A DNA stretch of 62,760 bases from NCBI GenBank assembly GCA_009841165.1, contig VXMI01000064.1, positions 1 to 62,760 on the forward strand. Direction: 5' to 3'. The position numbers and the translations under genes were made by a program. The DNA is from Gemmatimonadota bacterium. GTDB taxonomy: Bacteria; Gemmatimonadota; Gemmatimonadetes; Longimicrobiales; Gaopeijiaceae. The stretch's first letter is position 1, and the number at the start of each line of letters is the position of its first letter. Below are positions 1-8,689 of the stretch, piece after piece. The notes beneath the pieces are model-generated. The model was not told the DNA's origin and searched no databases. It saw only the letters and a list, made by a program, of their open reading frames with translations.

Positions 1-69
1 AAAGCGGACACATTGCGTGCTCCGAAAAGCGGACATATCATTTGCTCTCGACACATTTGCTCTCGACAC
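1..69. repeat. short direct repeats at window edge, possible mobile-element end
   Basis: The 10-mer AAAGCGGACA occurs at 1-10 and again at 26-35. A perfect 15-bp tandem repeat, ATTTGCTCTCGACAC, follows at 40-54 and 55-69. The stretch is richer in AT than its surroundings and has no open gene of its own. Repeated short units at an element end are typical of the IS21 family, so an IS end or remnant is possible, but no transposase is visible and the sequence to the left is not in the window. Bases 70-169 hold nothing I can recognise before the channel gene stop. Confidence 0.5.
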
Positions 70-169
70 GGTAGCGGCGAGGTGGCCGTTGACATCGAGG
101 TGCATGAGTCTCAAGCCCTCTGGTGCAGGTGGAAATGGGGAACGGACCTGGCGGCCCGGGGACAGCCTG

Positions 170-1873
170 TCACTTGAACACCCGCTCGAATTCGTCGCGC
201 TGAGAGGCCGTGCCGACGAAGAGCACGCGCTCGCCGCGGCTGAGTTCGCGCTCCGGACGGGGGTGGGGGTCGACCACGCCATTGCCCTCGATGGCGACTA
301 CGGCGAGGCCCGTGCGTGCCAGGATTCCGCTGTCCAGGAGCGGCGTTCCTTCCAGCGAGCGGGGTACTTCGGCGGTGAACATGTCGAGACCTTCGCCCAG
401 GATCATCGGCTCGGTTCCCCTGACCGCCGCCAGAACCGACTGGATCTTGATCTGGGAGTCGCTGACGGCGAAGTCGGCGCCGGCCCGGTGGATGGCCTCG
501 ACGTTGGAGGGGTGCGTGATCCGGCTGACGATGATCGCGTCGGGGTTGAGCTTCCGGCAGTACACGGCGAGGAAGATGTTCGTGGCGTCGTCGTTGGTGG
601 TCAGCACCAGGGAGGCCGCGGTCCTGATCCCCGCTCGCTCGATGACCCGGTCGTCCGTCATGTCCCCGATCAGCACGTCCGTCGTGACCTCCGCGATGCT
701 CTGGCGGAGCTGGGGATCGCGCTCCACGATCCGAACCGACGCCCCCCGTCGTTCGAGTGCCCGCGCGACCTGGCACCCCACGGGGCCACCGCCGATCACC
801 ACCACGCGGCCGGCGCCCGAGACGCTGCCGCCCAGATACCCGCTGAGGGCTCTCACCTGGCGGGGGCTTCCCACCGCCAGCCCAATACAGTCCTTTCGCA
901 GCTCGGTGGTCGGCAGCCCCGGCTCCAGGTGCCCCCGCTTGGCCACGGCGAACACGGTCACACCGGTTTGTGTCCGCACCTCGGCATCCCCCAGCGTCAG
1001 CCCGCCAAGCCGTGTGTTGCGAATGGGGAACTCGGCGATCGAGACCTCTCTGTAGCGCCCCACCGTCAGGGCGCGCACCGATCCGACCGGTACCCGGTTG
1101 GCCAGGTGCCTGCCGAGCCGCCGGGTGGTCAGCACGACCTGATTGGCCCCGGCCAGCTCCAGCACCGCCTCGGCCTTGGGACTCACGGCAGTGGCCACGA
1201 TCGGCACCCGCTCCGAGACTTCGCGCGCGGTCAGCACGATGTTGGTGTTGATCACATCCGTCGAATTCGCCAGCAGGAGCCTCGCCCGTTCGAAGGCGCA
1301 GCTCTCGTAGGTGGCCCGCACCCCCAGCTCCGCGCGCACCACCGGCACCTTGTCCGCATGCATCGAAGCGGCTCGCACCGGGTCGGACTCGACTACCACG
1401 CTCCCGATTCCGGCGTGCGCGAGCTGTTCGATGAGTTCGTCGGCCTCGGCGTCGTAGTTGCAGATGATCACGTGCCCGTCGAGGTGATGGGGCACGCGTG
1501 TGCTGACCCGGGTCTTGAGCTGTGCTTCAAGCCACGGAGCGTAGAAGAACCGGATGAACGCGAAGGGCAGGACGATGAGCAGGAGGATCACGCCGGTGAC
1601 CAGCACCACCATGCTGAAGACGTGGCCGAGATCCGACTGGAAGACGATATCTCCGTATCCCAGCGTGGTCATTGTCGTGAGCGTCCAGTAGATGCCCGTA
1701 AACCAGTCGTGCCGCTGGCCTTCGTGGGCCATCAGCACATGGAAGGTCACCGAAAAGAGAGCGACGACGAGGGCGAGGAGGACTCCGAAGCGCAGGAGCG
1801 TCAGGGGCTTGAGTTCGGAATGGTCCCGATAGCTCCTGAGAAGGTTGGTGATCGCCCCGATGGAGCCCTTCAT
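170..1873 (-). CDS. two-TM potassium channel with two RCK (TrkA-N/TrkA-C) domains
   Basis: This is probably a K+ channel of the MthK/Kch type in the inner membrane. A first hydrophobic helix (about 24-48) is followed by a pore loop with the selectivity filter TLGYGD at residues 70-75 and a second helix (about 83-105). Two cytoplasmic RCK units follow. The first (from about 132) has a Rossmann strand whose glycine motif is degenerate (CNYDAEA). The second (from about 350) has a canonical GGGPVG motif. Each is followed by a TrkA-C-like lobe, the last ending at residue 567. The ATG start lies 7 bases after the mscS-like stop, so the two ion channels are very likely co-transcribed. The ligand (Ca2+, nucleotide or other) cannot be told from sequence; the odd first RCK may not bind nucleotide. 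Confidence 0.88.
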   Translation of the reverse strand: MKGSIGAITNLLRSYRDHSELKPLTLLRFGVLLALVVALFSVTFHVLMAHEGQRHDWFTGIYWTLTTMTTLGYGDIVFQSDLGHVFSMVVLVTGVILLLIVLPFAFIRFFYAPWLEAQLKTRVSTRVPHHLDGHVIICNYDAEADELIEQLAHAGIGSVVVESDPVRAASMHADKVPVVRAELGVRATYESCAFERARLLLANSTDVINTNIVLTAREVSERVPIVATAVSPKAEAVLELAGANQVVLTTRRLGRHLANRVPVGSVRALTVGRYREVSIAEFPIRNTRLGGLTLGDAEVRTQTGVTVFAVAKRGHLEPGLPTTELRKDCIGLAVGSPRQVRALSGYLGGSVSGAGRVVVIGGGPVGCQVARALERRGASVRIVERDPQLRQSIAEVTTDVLIGDMTDDRVIERAGIRTAASLVLTTNDDATNIFLAVYCRKLNPDAIIVSRITHPSNVEAIHRAGADFAVSDSQIKIQSVLAAVRGTEPMILGEGLDMFTAEVPRSLEGTPLLDSGILARTGLAVVAIEGNGVVDPHPRPERELSRGERVLFVGTASQRDEFERVFK

Positions 1874-1880
1874 CGTGTTG

Positions 1881-3056
1881 TTACGCCTTGTCTCCGCTCG
1901 GAAGGAGTTGGGCCGGTGTTCCCTGCTTGATGTACAGATCCCGCTTCGGATACGGGATCTCGATTCCGGCCCTGGCGAACCTGACCATCGCCTTCTCGGT
2001 GATCTCGTCGGCGATCCGGCGGCGGTTCCGCGCCTCCTGGATCCATACGCGGAGCTGCAGGTTGACCTCCGACGGTCCGAACCCCCGCACGATGACGATC
2101 GGCGCCGGGTCGAGCTTTACGCCGTTCACCTCGTGGGCGACCTCCTTGAGCAGGACCTTGGCCCGCTCGATGTCCGCCTCGTACGCGCAAGAGAAGGGAA
2201 TGCGCAATCGGATGTCTTCGCCCGACATCGTGTAGTTGATGATGTCGCGCCGCATGATCTCGTTGTTCGGCACCACCACCACGAGGTTGTCGGGATTACG
2301 GATCTTCGTTGCCCGCAGGCCGATCTCGATCACGTCGCCCCAGGTGCCGGTCTCGCGGGGCGCGTTCCAGAGTTCGATCCGGTCCCCCACCTGAAAGGGA
2401 CGGTCCATGATGAGGAGTACGCCCGCGATCAGATTCGAGAGGGTATCCTTGGCGGCGAGCGACAGCGCCAGTCCGGCCACGCCGGCACCCGCGAGCAGTG
2501 GCGCGATCTCGAATCCCAGGTGTGTCATGGCGAGAAGGATGCCGATCGCGATCACGATAAAGCGCACGAATCGGTTGATCATCGGCAGCGCGGTCTCGTC
2601 GAGCGCCGTCTCGGAGGTGCGGGAGATCACCCTCGTCTCGAAGCTTCGCATGACGTGCCCGACGAAGCGGCTCAGGGGGAAGAAGACGACGCCGATCCAG
2701 ATGCCCCATACCCAGTCGCGCGGCTGCGTCGCGTACGCCACCCAGGTGCCCTCCGCGTTCTCCGAGCCGAGGACGGGTACCCAAAGACCGATCACCTGCC
2801 ACAACGCCCACGCCACTACCGTCAGCCGGAACGCATGACGAATGGTTCGCACCAGCTCGTCGTCCAGGTCTGTCTGCGTCGTCGCGGCGAGTTTCCGTTG
2901 AATGCGCTTCAGAATCCGCCCGCCCACCAGGTAGGCGAACCCGGCGATCAGGAGCGTGCCCAGGGTAGGCAGCCAGCGGGTCGCCACGTATCCCACCGCG
3001 GCGTTCCACAAGGCCACAACATCGGCCCAGCTGAAGTCGATGCCAAAGATGTCCAA
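1881..3056 (-). CDS. MscS-family mechanosensitive ion channel
   Basis: A small-conductance mechanosensitive channel that releases solutes on hypo-osmotic shock. The 391-residue protein has N-terminal membrane helices (about 20-45, 75-95, 115-130, 160-182), then the Gly/Ala-rich pore helix (about 188-222, with the segments AGAGVAGLAL and AAKDTLSNLIAG). The conserved beta-domain start, DRPFQVGDRI, and a C-terminal alpha/beta domain follow. The start is TTG at 3056, three bases beyond the CocE-like stop; a GGAGA sequence inside the end of that gene can serve as ribosome site. It sits between a secreted hydrolase and a K+ channel in one operon, which suggests an osmotic or envelope-stress role. 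The family is clear, the exact gating stimulus is not. Confidence 0.9.
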   Translation of the reverse strand: MDIFGIDFSWADVVALWNAAVGYVATRWLPTLGTLLIAGFAYLVGGRILKRIQRKLAATTQTDLDDELVRTIRHAFRLTVVAWALWQVIGLWVPVLGSENAEGTWVAYATQPRDWVWGIWIGVVFFPLSRFVGHVMRSFETRVISRTSETALDETALPMINRFVRFIVIAIGILLAMTHLGFEIAPLLAGAGVAGLALSLAAKDTLSNLIAGVLLIMDRPFQVGDRIELWNAPRETGTWGDVIEIGLRATKIRNPDNLVVVVPNNEIMRRDIINYTMSGEDIRLRIPFSCAYEADIERAKVLLKEVAHEVNGVKLDPAPIVIVRGFGPSEVNLQLRVWIQEARNRRRIADEITEKAMVRFARAGIEIPYPKRDLYIKQGTPAQLLPSGDKA

Positions 3057-3059
3057 GGT

Positions 3060-4886
3060 CTATCGTCTCCGGATCACGGGCAGCACGACTTTGGACGGAT
3101 GCGCCGGACCGTGGTGAATCGTCTGCGTGGCCACGACCGCCTCGTCCGAGGTGGCGAGACCCGCGTTGTCGCGTCCCGAGTTGAGGTTGCGCAGGTAGAA
3201 AGGATAATAGCTGCTCGAGATTTCGACGCGGATCCGGTGGCCGGGGCCGAAGACGTTCCCGGTGACGCGCCAGAACTCCATGTGGTAGCGGTGGACCCGC
3301 CCGGGCGCGATCTCGCTCAGGCGGTCGGGGTTGAAGCGGCCCTCGTTGTCGGGGTCACGGTGGCGCGCGCGCATGACCGCCTCGGCCAGCAGCATCGCCG
3401 AGCCGTCGGGACCCACGTCGACGAGGCGCACCATCCAGTCGGTGTCGCGCGCGGAGGTCGCCGCGTACAGCACCGCCTCGATCGGCCCCGTGACCTCCAT
3501 CGCTTCCCGGAACACCGGCGTCTGGTAGACGAGGACGTCGTCGCGCAGGGCGGGCTCGCCGGCTTCGACTGCGCCGGGGATGTGGCCGTGGTCGCCGTAG
3601 GGGGACGGGGTGGGGTCGTTCGGGTCATAGACGTATGTGTCGGTCCCGTCCGCCGCGGGCATGTCCCGTTCGAGCATGCCGTCGCCCCGGCTGGAGTTGG
3701 CGCTGCCGCCCGACGTGAGGTACAGGTCGGTCCACTCGGTGCCCGGGAGCGGCCAGTCGTCGGCCGTGTACCAGCGGTTCGGCCCCATGACGAAGACGTA
3801 CACCGGCGGGTCGTTCTCGACGCCGTTGTCGATGCCCTTGAGGAAGTGGTCGTACCAGCGGGTGATGTAGCCGTCGAGGTCGATCCGCGCCTCCGGCCCG
3901 TAGTCGATGCCGCCGACCACGCGGTCGTTCAGCCCGTGGAACCAGGGCCCGATGATCAGCCGAGGGCGCCGGGCCTCGGGTGTGGCGCCATGCGCCTTCA
4001 TGCCGAGGTAGTTGATGGGCGATCCGGGGAAGTCGGCGTCGAACCATCCGGTCATGTTGAGCGCCGGCACGGTCATGCGCGACCAGCTCTCCGGCGACTG
4101 GTACTCCATTCCGTCCCAGTACGGGTCGGAGGCCACGTATCCGTTGATCCAGGACTTCCACCAGCCGCCGTCCTTCATCCCCCGGGCCTCGTCGATGGTC
4201 AGGTAGGGGGTGTGCAGGAGGTCTTCCCAGCGTGAGTTCGTAAACCCTCCGTACGGCCCCTCCTCCTTCAACTGCCCCGTGCGACCCGACATCCACGCGG
4301 CCCAGTCCACGAAGGGACCGAGCATGATCCCCTGCTGGTAGGGGATGTTGTGGAAGGGATCGGGGGGCGCGACTTCGGGTGCGATCGCCTTGAGCGAGGG
4401 CGGGGCCTGGCTGGCGGTCCACCACTGGGTCCAGCCGAGGTAGGAGCCGCCGATCATGCCTACGTTCCCGTTCGACCATGGTTGCGCCCCGATCCACTCC
4501 ACGAGGTCGTAACCGTCGGTCTTGTGCTCGACGATGAACGGATCCCATACGCCTTCCGAGTCGTAGCGCCCGCGCGAGTCCGCAAGCACCACCGCGTAGC
4601 CGCGGCGCGCGAACCAGCGGGCCCGGTCGCGAGGGCCGGTGTTGTCGTAGGGCGTGATCGTGAGGATCGCCGGGAAAGGGCCGTCTCCGTCGGGGAAGTA
4701 GATGTCGGCCGACAGGCGGACCCCGTCGCGCATGGGTACCAGGTGGCCCCGCTCCTCGATCACGTCGTGGACGGCGGGCGAATAGCTGCCCGGGTCGGGT
4801 GCCTGGGCGGAGGCGAGGACGGGCGCGGCCGCCAGGACCAGCGGCAGCAGGGACTTCGGAAGCATGGTGGGGACGGGGACGGACAT
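3060..4886 (-). CDS. secreted CocE/NonD family hydrolase (X-Pro dipeptidyl-peptidase S15 fold)
   Basis: An alpha/beta-hydrolase of the cocaine-esterase/glutaryl-acylase group, acting on an ester or amide outside the cytoplasm. A signal peptide ends near ASAQA (about residue 28). The serine elbow is GGSYLG near residue 147, the acid is likely in the GWFDADFPG segment near 282, and the histidine is in GPWFHG near 318. A C-terminal jelly-roll (about 360-608) is typical. Length (608) fits the family. ATG at 4886 is favoured because AGGAGG lies about 10 bases upstream; an internal ATG at 4865 is possible. It is first in a tight group with the two channel genes. The substrate is unknown. Confidence 0.88.
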   Translation of the reverse strand: MSVPVPTMLPKSLLPLVLAAAPVLASAQAPDPGSYSPAVHDVIEERGHLVPMRDGVRLSADIYFPDGDGPFPAILTITPYDNTGPRDRARWFARRGYAVVLADSRGRYDSEGVWDPFIVEHKTDGYDLVEWIGAQPWSNGNVGMIGGSYLGWTQWWTASQAPPSLKAIAPEVAPPDPFHNIPYQQGIMLGPFVDWAAWMSGRTGQLKEEGPYGGFTNSRWEDLLHTPYLTIDEARGMKDGGWWKSWINGYVASDPYWDGMEYQSPESWSRMTVPALNMTGWFDADFPGSPINYLGMKAHGATPEARRPRLIIGPWFHGLNDRVVGGIDYGPEARIDLDGYITRWYDHFLKGIDNGVENDPPVYVFVMGPNRWYTADDWPLPGTEWTDLYLTSGGSANSSRGDGMLERDMPAADGTDTYVYDPNDPTPSPYGDHGHIPGAVEAGEPALRDDVLVYQTPVFREAMEVTGPIEAVLYAATSARDTDWMVRLVDVGPDGSAMLLAEAVMRARHRDPDNEGRFNPDRLSEIAPGRVHRYHMEFWRVTGNVFGPGHRIRVEISSSYYPFYLRNLNSGRDNAGLATSDEAVVATQTIHHGPAHPSKVVLPVIRRR

Positions 4887-4919
4887 GGGGACGAACCTCC
4901 TGCTGAACCGGCAGACTGC

Positions 4920-6122
4920 TTATGACTTCAAGCTGCCGACCGCACCCGAGCGCAGCAACTCGGCGATTTCGCCCTCGCCGAACCCGTACTCCCCAAGCAC
5001 CTGCTCGGTGTGCTCGCCCATACGCGGCGCGCCCCGCTCCACCGCGGCTGGCGCCGCCGAGAACTTGACCGGCATGCCCAGCGTCGCCGCGGTCCCGTCG
5101 CCTTCCGGCACCTGGACGACCATCTCGCGCGCGACCGTCTGGGGGTGGCGCAGCATTTCCAGAATGCTCGACACCGGCCCGGCCGGGACGTTGGCCGCCT
5201 CGAGCAGCCGCAGCCACTCGTCGGTGGTGGCGGTCCGCAGGCGCTGCGCCAGGACTTCGCGGAGGCCGTTCAGGTTGGCCATCCGGTCCGCGTTGCTCGC
5301 GAACCGGGGATCACCGGCCAGCGCCTCGAGTCCCATCACCTTCACCAGCCGCAGCCAGTTGACCTGATTCCACCCGCCGACCGTGATCCAGCCGTCCGCT
5401 GTCGGCAACGCCTCGTAGGGCGCCGCCAGCGGATGCGCGGACCCCAGCGGGCCGGGCGACTCCCCCGTCGCAAGCGCCACCGCCGACTGCCAGAACGTCT
5501 GCACGATCCCCGCCTCGTAGAGCGACGTGTCCACCCGCTGCCCCTCGCCCGTTCGTTCGCGCGCGTACAGCGCGGTGACGACTCCCATCGCGCCAAGAAT
5601 CCCGGCCGTGATGTCGGTGAGCGGCGGCCCGCACTTGACCGGCGGCCGTCCCTCGCCCTCGCCGGTCACGCTCATCATGCCGGTCATGCCCTGCGCGATG
5701 AGGTCGAAGCCCCGATGGCCCGCGAGTGGCCCGGTGTTCCCGTAGCCCGTGATTTGACAGTAGATGAGGCCGGCGTTCGCCGCACGGAGCGATTCGTACC
5801 CGAGCCCCAGTTCATCCATGACGCCCGTGCGGAAATTCTCGATCACGACATCGCAGCCCGCGAGCATGCGCCTGGCCACGTCCCTGCCCGGGTTCGACTT
5901 CAGGTCGATCACCATGCCGCGCTTGTTGCGATTCATCATGACGAAGGCCGCAGAGGACTCGCCCATCCGCGGGGGCGCGAAGGCGCGCGTCGGGTCCCCC
6001 GTCCCCGGCGGCTCGACCTTGACCACGTCGGCTCCCATGTCGCCCAGCATGCGCCCGCACACCGGCCCCGCCATGACGTGCGCGAGCTCGATCACGCGGA
6101 CCCCCGCCAGCGGCTGCGCCAC
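4920..6122 (-). CDS. CaiB/BaiF-type CoA-transferase (class III)
   Basis: Class III CoA-transferases move CoA between carboxylic acids through an aspartyl-CoA intermediate. The 400-residue product has the standard start (GVRVIELAHVMAGP), the segment GADVVKVEPPGTGDPTR and NRNKRGMVIDL, and the likely catalytic aspartate D170 in PPLTDITAG, matching Asp169 of formyl-CoA transferase. It starts with GTG, four bases after the stop of the crotonase gene upstream in transcription, and lies at the end of an operon with a TRAP transporter. The likely job is to activate the imported acid with CoA. Donor and acceptor cannot be named from sequence. Confidence 0.92.
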   Translation of the reverse strand: MAQPLAGVRVIELAHVMAGPVCGRMLGDMGADVVKVEPPGTGDPTRAFAPPRMGESSAAFVMMNRNKRGMVIDLKSNPGRDVARRMLAGCDVVIENFRTGVMDELGLGYESLRAANAGLIYCQITGYGNTGPLAGHRGFDLIAQGMTGMMSVTGEGEGRPPVKCGPPLTDITAGILGAMGVVTALYARERTGEGQRVDTSLYEAGIVQTFWQSAVALATGESPGPLGSAHPLAAPYEALPTADGWITVGGWNQVNWLRLVKVMGLEALAGDPRFASNADRMANLNGLREVLAQRLRTATTDEWLRLLEAANVPAGPVSSILEMLRHPQTVAREMVVQVPEGDGTAATLGMPVKFSAAPAAVERGAPRMGEHTEQVLGEYGFGEGEIAELLRSGAVGSLKS

Positions 6123-6126
6123 CTGC

Positions 6127-6927
6127 CTACTCCCCCGAGAAGCGGGGCTTGCGTTTCTCCATGAAGGCCGCCGTGCCCTCCCGGTAGTCGCGGGTGCGGA
6201 ATGCCTCGTAGGCCTCCGCGCGCTCCTCGTCGGTGAGCGGGCGCGGGTCGGCCGCGCGGCGCACGAATCTCTTGTGCCAGCGGTTCACGAGCGGCGCGCC
6301 CGCGGCGATGTTGCGCGCGACGGCGGCGCCCGCGGCCGCGACCTCTTCGTCCGGGACCACGCGGTTGACGAGCCCCACTTCGCGCGCGCGGTCCGCGCCG
6401 ACCAGCTCGCCGGTGAGCAGGATCTCGAGCACCGCTCCCGCCCCGGCCGCCGCGAGCAGCGGTCCCATCTCCTCGTACGCCATGGTCAGGCCGAGTCGGT
6501 TGATCGGCGCGCCGAACCGGCTCGACTCGCCGCACACCGCGATGTCGCAGCACGCGGTGATGATCATGCCGCCGCCAACGCAGAGCCCCTCGACGACGGC
6601 CACGGTGGGGTGCGGGCAGTCGTACACGCCCCTCAGGCCGCGCTCCACGGCGGCGGCGTACCGCGTGACCTGGTCGCGCGTGCTGCGCTGCGCCCCGAAG
6701 GCGCCGATGTCGGAGCCGGCCGAGAATGCCCTGCCCCCCGCCCCGCGCAGGACCACGCAGCGCACGCCGTCGTCGCCGGCCAGCTCCTCGAAGAGGGCGC
6801 CAAGGGCGTCCCATCCGGCCATGTCCAGCACGTTGAGCCTGGCGGGGTGGTCGAGCGTGACGGTGACGACGGCGCCCTCGCGGGCCGTGGCGATTCTGGG
6901 GTTCACGCGCGCAGCCTCCGTGCTCAT
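6127..6927 (-). CDS. crotonase-fold (enoyl-CoA hydratase/isomerase-like) protein lacking both catalytic glutamates
   Basis: A 266-residue crotonase superfamily enzyme acting on a CoA thioester. The oxyanion-hole segments are present (SAGSDIGAF near 69-77 and GGG at 118-120), as is the C-terminal FMEKRKP signature. Where hydratases carry Glu144 (GGGCEL) this protein has GGGMII, with Ile122, and where they carry Glu164 (QPE) it has APIN, with Ile142. It therefore cannot use the usual two-glutamate hydratase chemistry and may be an isomerase, lyase, hydrolase or decarboxylase-like member. ATG at 6927 overlaps the TRAP permease stop by 4 bases (ATGA), so the genes are translationally coupled. Family assignment is firm, reaction unknown. 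Confidence 0.88.
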   Translation of the reverse strand: MSTEAARVNPRIATAREGAVVTVTLDHPARLNVLDMAGWDALGALFEELAGDDGVRCVVLRGAGGRAFSAGSDIGAFGAQRSTRDQVTRYAAAVERGLRGVYDCPHPTVAVVEGLCVGGGMIITACCDIAVCGESSRFGAPINRLGLTMAYEEMGPLLAAAGAGAVLEILLTGELVGADRAREVGLVNRVVPDEEVAAAGAAVARNIAAGAPLVNRWHKRFVRRAADPRPLTDEERAEAYEAFRTRDYREGTAAFMEKRKPRFSGE

Positions 6928-8204
6928 CGGTAGAACAGGTCCACAAGTACCATGGAGATCGACGGCACGTACGTCACGGCCAGCAGCACGACGGCGAGCA
7001 CCCCGATGAAGCCCAGGTTGGCCTTCGTCACCGCCCAGATGTCGGCCCTGGCCACCGAGCACGCCGTCACGAGCACCGAGGCGACCGGCGGCGTCTGCTG
7101 CCCGATCCCGAGGTTGAGGGTGACGATCAGGCCGAAGTGAACCGGGTCGATCCCCATGGCCACGACGAGCGGCATGACGATCGGCACGACCAGGATGATC
7201 GCGGCCGCCGAGTGGAGGAAGAGCCCGATCACGAGCAGGAAGACGTTCAGCAACGCGAGGATTGCCAGCTTCGAGTCGGTGAAGCCGATGATCGCTCCGG
7301 CGATCCGCTGCGGCACCCGCGCTTCGGTGAGGAAGTCGCCTAGAAGCGCCGACGCCGCCACCAGCAGCATGACGACGGCCGTCTGGCACCCGCACACCAC
7401 CATCGCCCGCCTGAGGCGCGCAAGGTCGAGTTCGCGGTAGACGACACCGCCGATCACGAGTGCGGCCACGACCGCGATCCCCGCGCCCTCGGTCGCCGTG
7501 ACCCAGCCGCTGAAGATCCCGCCCAGGATGATGACGGGGAGCAGCAGCGACCATCCGGCGTCCCGAAGGGTCTCGGCCACGCGCTTCAGGCGGAAGGCCT
7601 CTTCCACGGGGAGATTGGCGCGGCGCGCCCACAGGTAGGCGACGAACATCATGAGGAGGCCGCCGATCACCCCCGGGATGATCCCCGCCACGAAGAGTTC
7701 GACGACCGAGGCCCCCGACATGACACCGTACAGGATCATCGGGATGGAGGGCGGGATGATGACGGCCAGCGTGGCCGACGACGAAGTCACGGCCGCCGCG
7801 AAGTTGCGCGAGTACCCGCGCTTCCGCATCGCCGGGATGAGGATCGACCCCATCGCCGCGACGTCGGCCACGGCGCTCCCGGAGATCTCGGCGAAGAACA
7901 TCGAGGCCGAGATGCTCACCATCGACAGGCCGCCGCGGATGAACCCGAAGAGCGCCGACGCGAACGCAACCAGGCGCCGCGAGATGCCCGACGAGTTCAT
8001 GATCGTGCCGGCCAGGATGAAGAGGGGGATCGCGATCAGGGGGAACTTGGTTGCGCCCGAGAACATGACGAGGCCGACGTTGGGAATCGCCTCGACGCCC
8101 CCGGACGCCACGATGGCGACCACGGTCATGAGCGCGAGCGCCACCGCGATGGGCACGTTGACCAGGATGAGGAGGAGGAGCAGACCGACCAGCCAGATGC
8201 TCAA
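6924..8204 (-). CDS. TRAP transporter large permease (DctM/SiaM type)
   Basis: The large membrane subunit of a tripartite ATP-independent periplasmic transporter, which couples uptake of an organic acid to an ion gradient. The 426-residue product is almost entirely hydrophobic, with about 12 helices, and holds family segments such as PLFILAGTIMNSSGIS, ASMFFAEISGSAVADVAA and IIPPSIPMILYG, plus a Gln/Pro-rich re-entrant loop (LNLGIGQQTPPVAS). The TTG start at 8204 overlaps the DctQ stop (TTGA); a longer reading would add a non-conserved Arg-rich leader. Neighbours encode the other two TRAP subunits. The transported acid is not deducible. Confidence 0.93.
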   Translation of the reverse strand: MSIWLVGLLLLLILVNVPIAVALALMTVVAIVASGGVEAIPNVGLVMFSGATKFPLIAIPLFILAGTIMNSSGISRRLVAFASALFGFIRGGLSMVSISASMFFAEISGSAVADVAAMGSILIPAMRKRGYSRNFAAAVTSSSATLAVIIPPSIPMILYGVMSGASVVELFVAGIIPGVIGGLLMMFVAYLWARRANLPVEEAFRLKRVAETLRDAGWSLLLPVIILGGIFSGWVTATEGAGIAVVAALVIGGVVYRELDLARLRRAMVVCGCQTAVVMLLVAASALLGDFLTEARVPQRIAGAIIGFTDSKLAILALLNVFLLVIGLFLHSAAAIILVVPIVMPLVVAMGIDPVHFGLIVTLNLGIGQQTPPVASVLVTACSVARADIWAVTKANLGFIGVLAVVLLAVTYVPSISMVLVDLFYR

Positions 8205-8683
8205 TGGTCGCCGCTCCCCGCCTCTCCCCGCAGCGCGTCGGGCATGCTCAGCAATTGCGCGATCACGAAGAGGACCGCCCCGATCGGGATCACCGACTGG
8301 GCCAGCGCGGAGGGCACGCTCGGCAGGCTTACGAGTGGGACGCCGGCCAGGGCGGCCTGGACCTGGAGTCCCGCCCACGCCAGCACGACGAAGAAACCGA
8401 TGACCGCAGCCTCGCCGATCACGACCGCGACGGTGCGGGCGCCGCCCTGCAGCCGCTCCACCAGAACGGGAACGCCGATATGCGCCCGGCGCAGAGCCAC
8501 GAGCGCGGCCCCGTAGTAGGTCAGCCAGGCCAGTAGGATCGCGGCGACCTCGTCATACCACACAAGGGCCGCCCCCGCCTTCCGGAACACGACGCCCACG
8601 ACCACCACCGCCGCCAGCGCGGCGACAATCGTCGCGACGACGGTTGTGAGGACCTTCTCGAAGAGGGCGTGAATCTTCGCCAC
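8201..8683 (-). CDS. TRAP transporter small permease (DctQ)
   Basis: The four-helix small membrane subunit of the TRAP transporter. The 160-residue product has helices at about 10-32, 42-62, 86-107 and 125-145. The second helix shows the family pattern WYDEVAAILLAWLTYYGAALALR-like, with the acidic residue in helix 2 and a following RRAHIGVP segment. Start is GTG at 8683, seven bases past the stop of the binding-protein gene, with an AGG ribosome site close by. Its stop is shared with the TTG start of the large permease. Confidence 0.9.
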   Translation of the reverse strand: MAKIHALFEKVLTTVVATIVAALAAVVVVGVVFRKAGAALVWYDEVAAILLAWLTYYGAALVALRRAHIGVPVLVERLQGGARTVAVVIGEAAVIGFFVVLAWAGLQVQAALAGVPLVSLPSVPSALAQSVIPIGAVLFVIAQLLSMPDALRGEAGSGDH

Positions 8684-8689
8684 GACCTG

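Noticed and set aside
17-1930. Plus-strand open frame of 637 codons
   Set aside because: It lies wholly antisense to the K+ channel gene. The protein is Arg/Gly/His-rich without any family motif, as expected for a shadow frame in GC-rich DNA.
1845-4235. Plus-strand open frame of 796 codons
   Set aside because: Antisense to mscS-like and CocE genes, both of which have clear conserved motifs; composition is typical of shadow frames.
3060-4886. CocE-like protein as a cytoplasmic dipeptidyl-peptidase (PepX)
   Set aside because: A clear signal peptide and the CocE/NonD-type segments favour a secreted esterase or acylase instead of the PepX peptidase.
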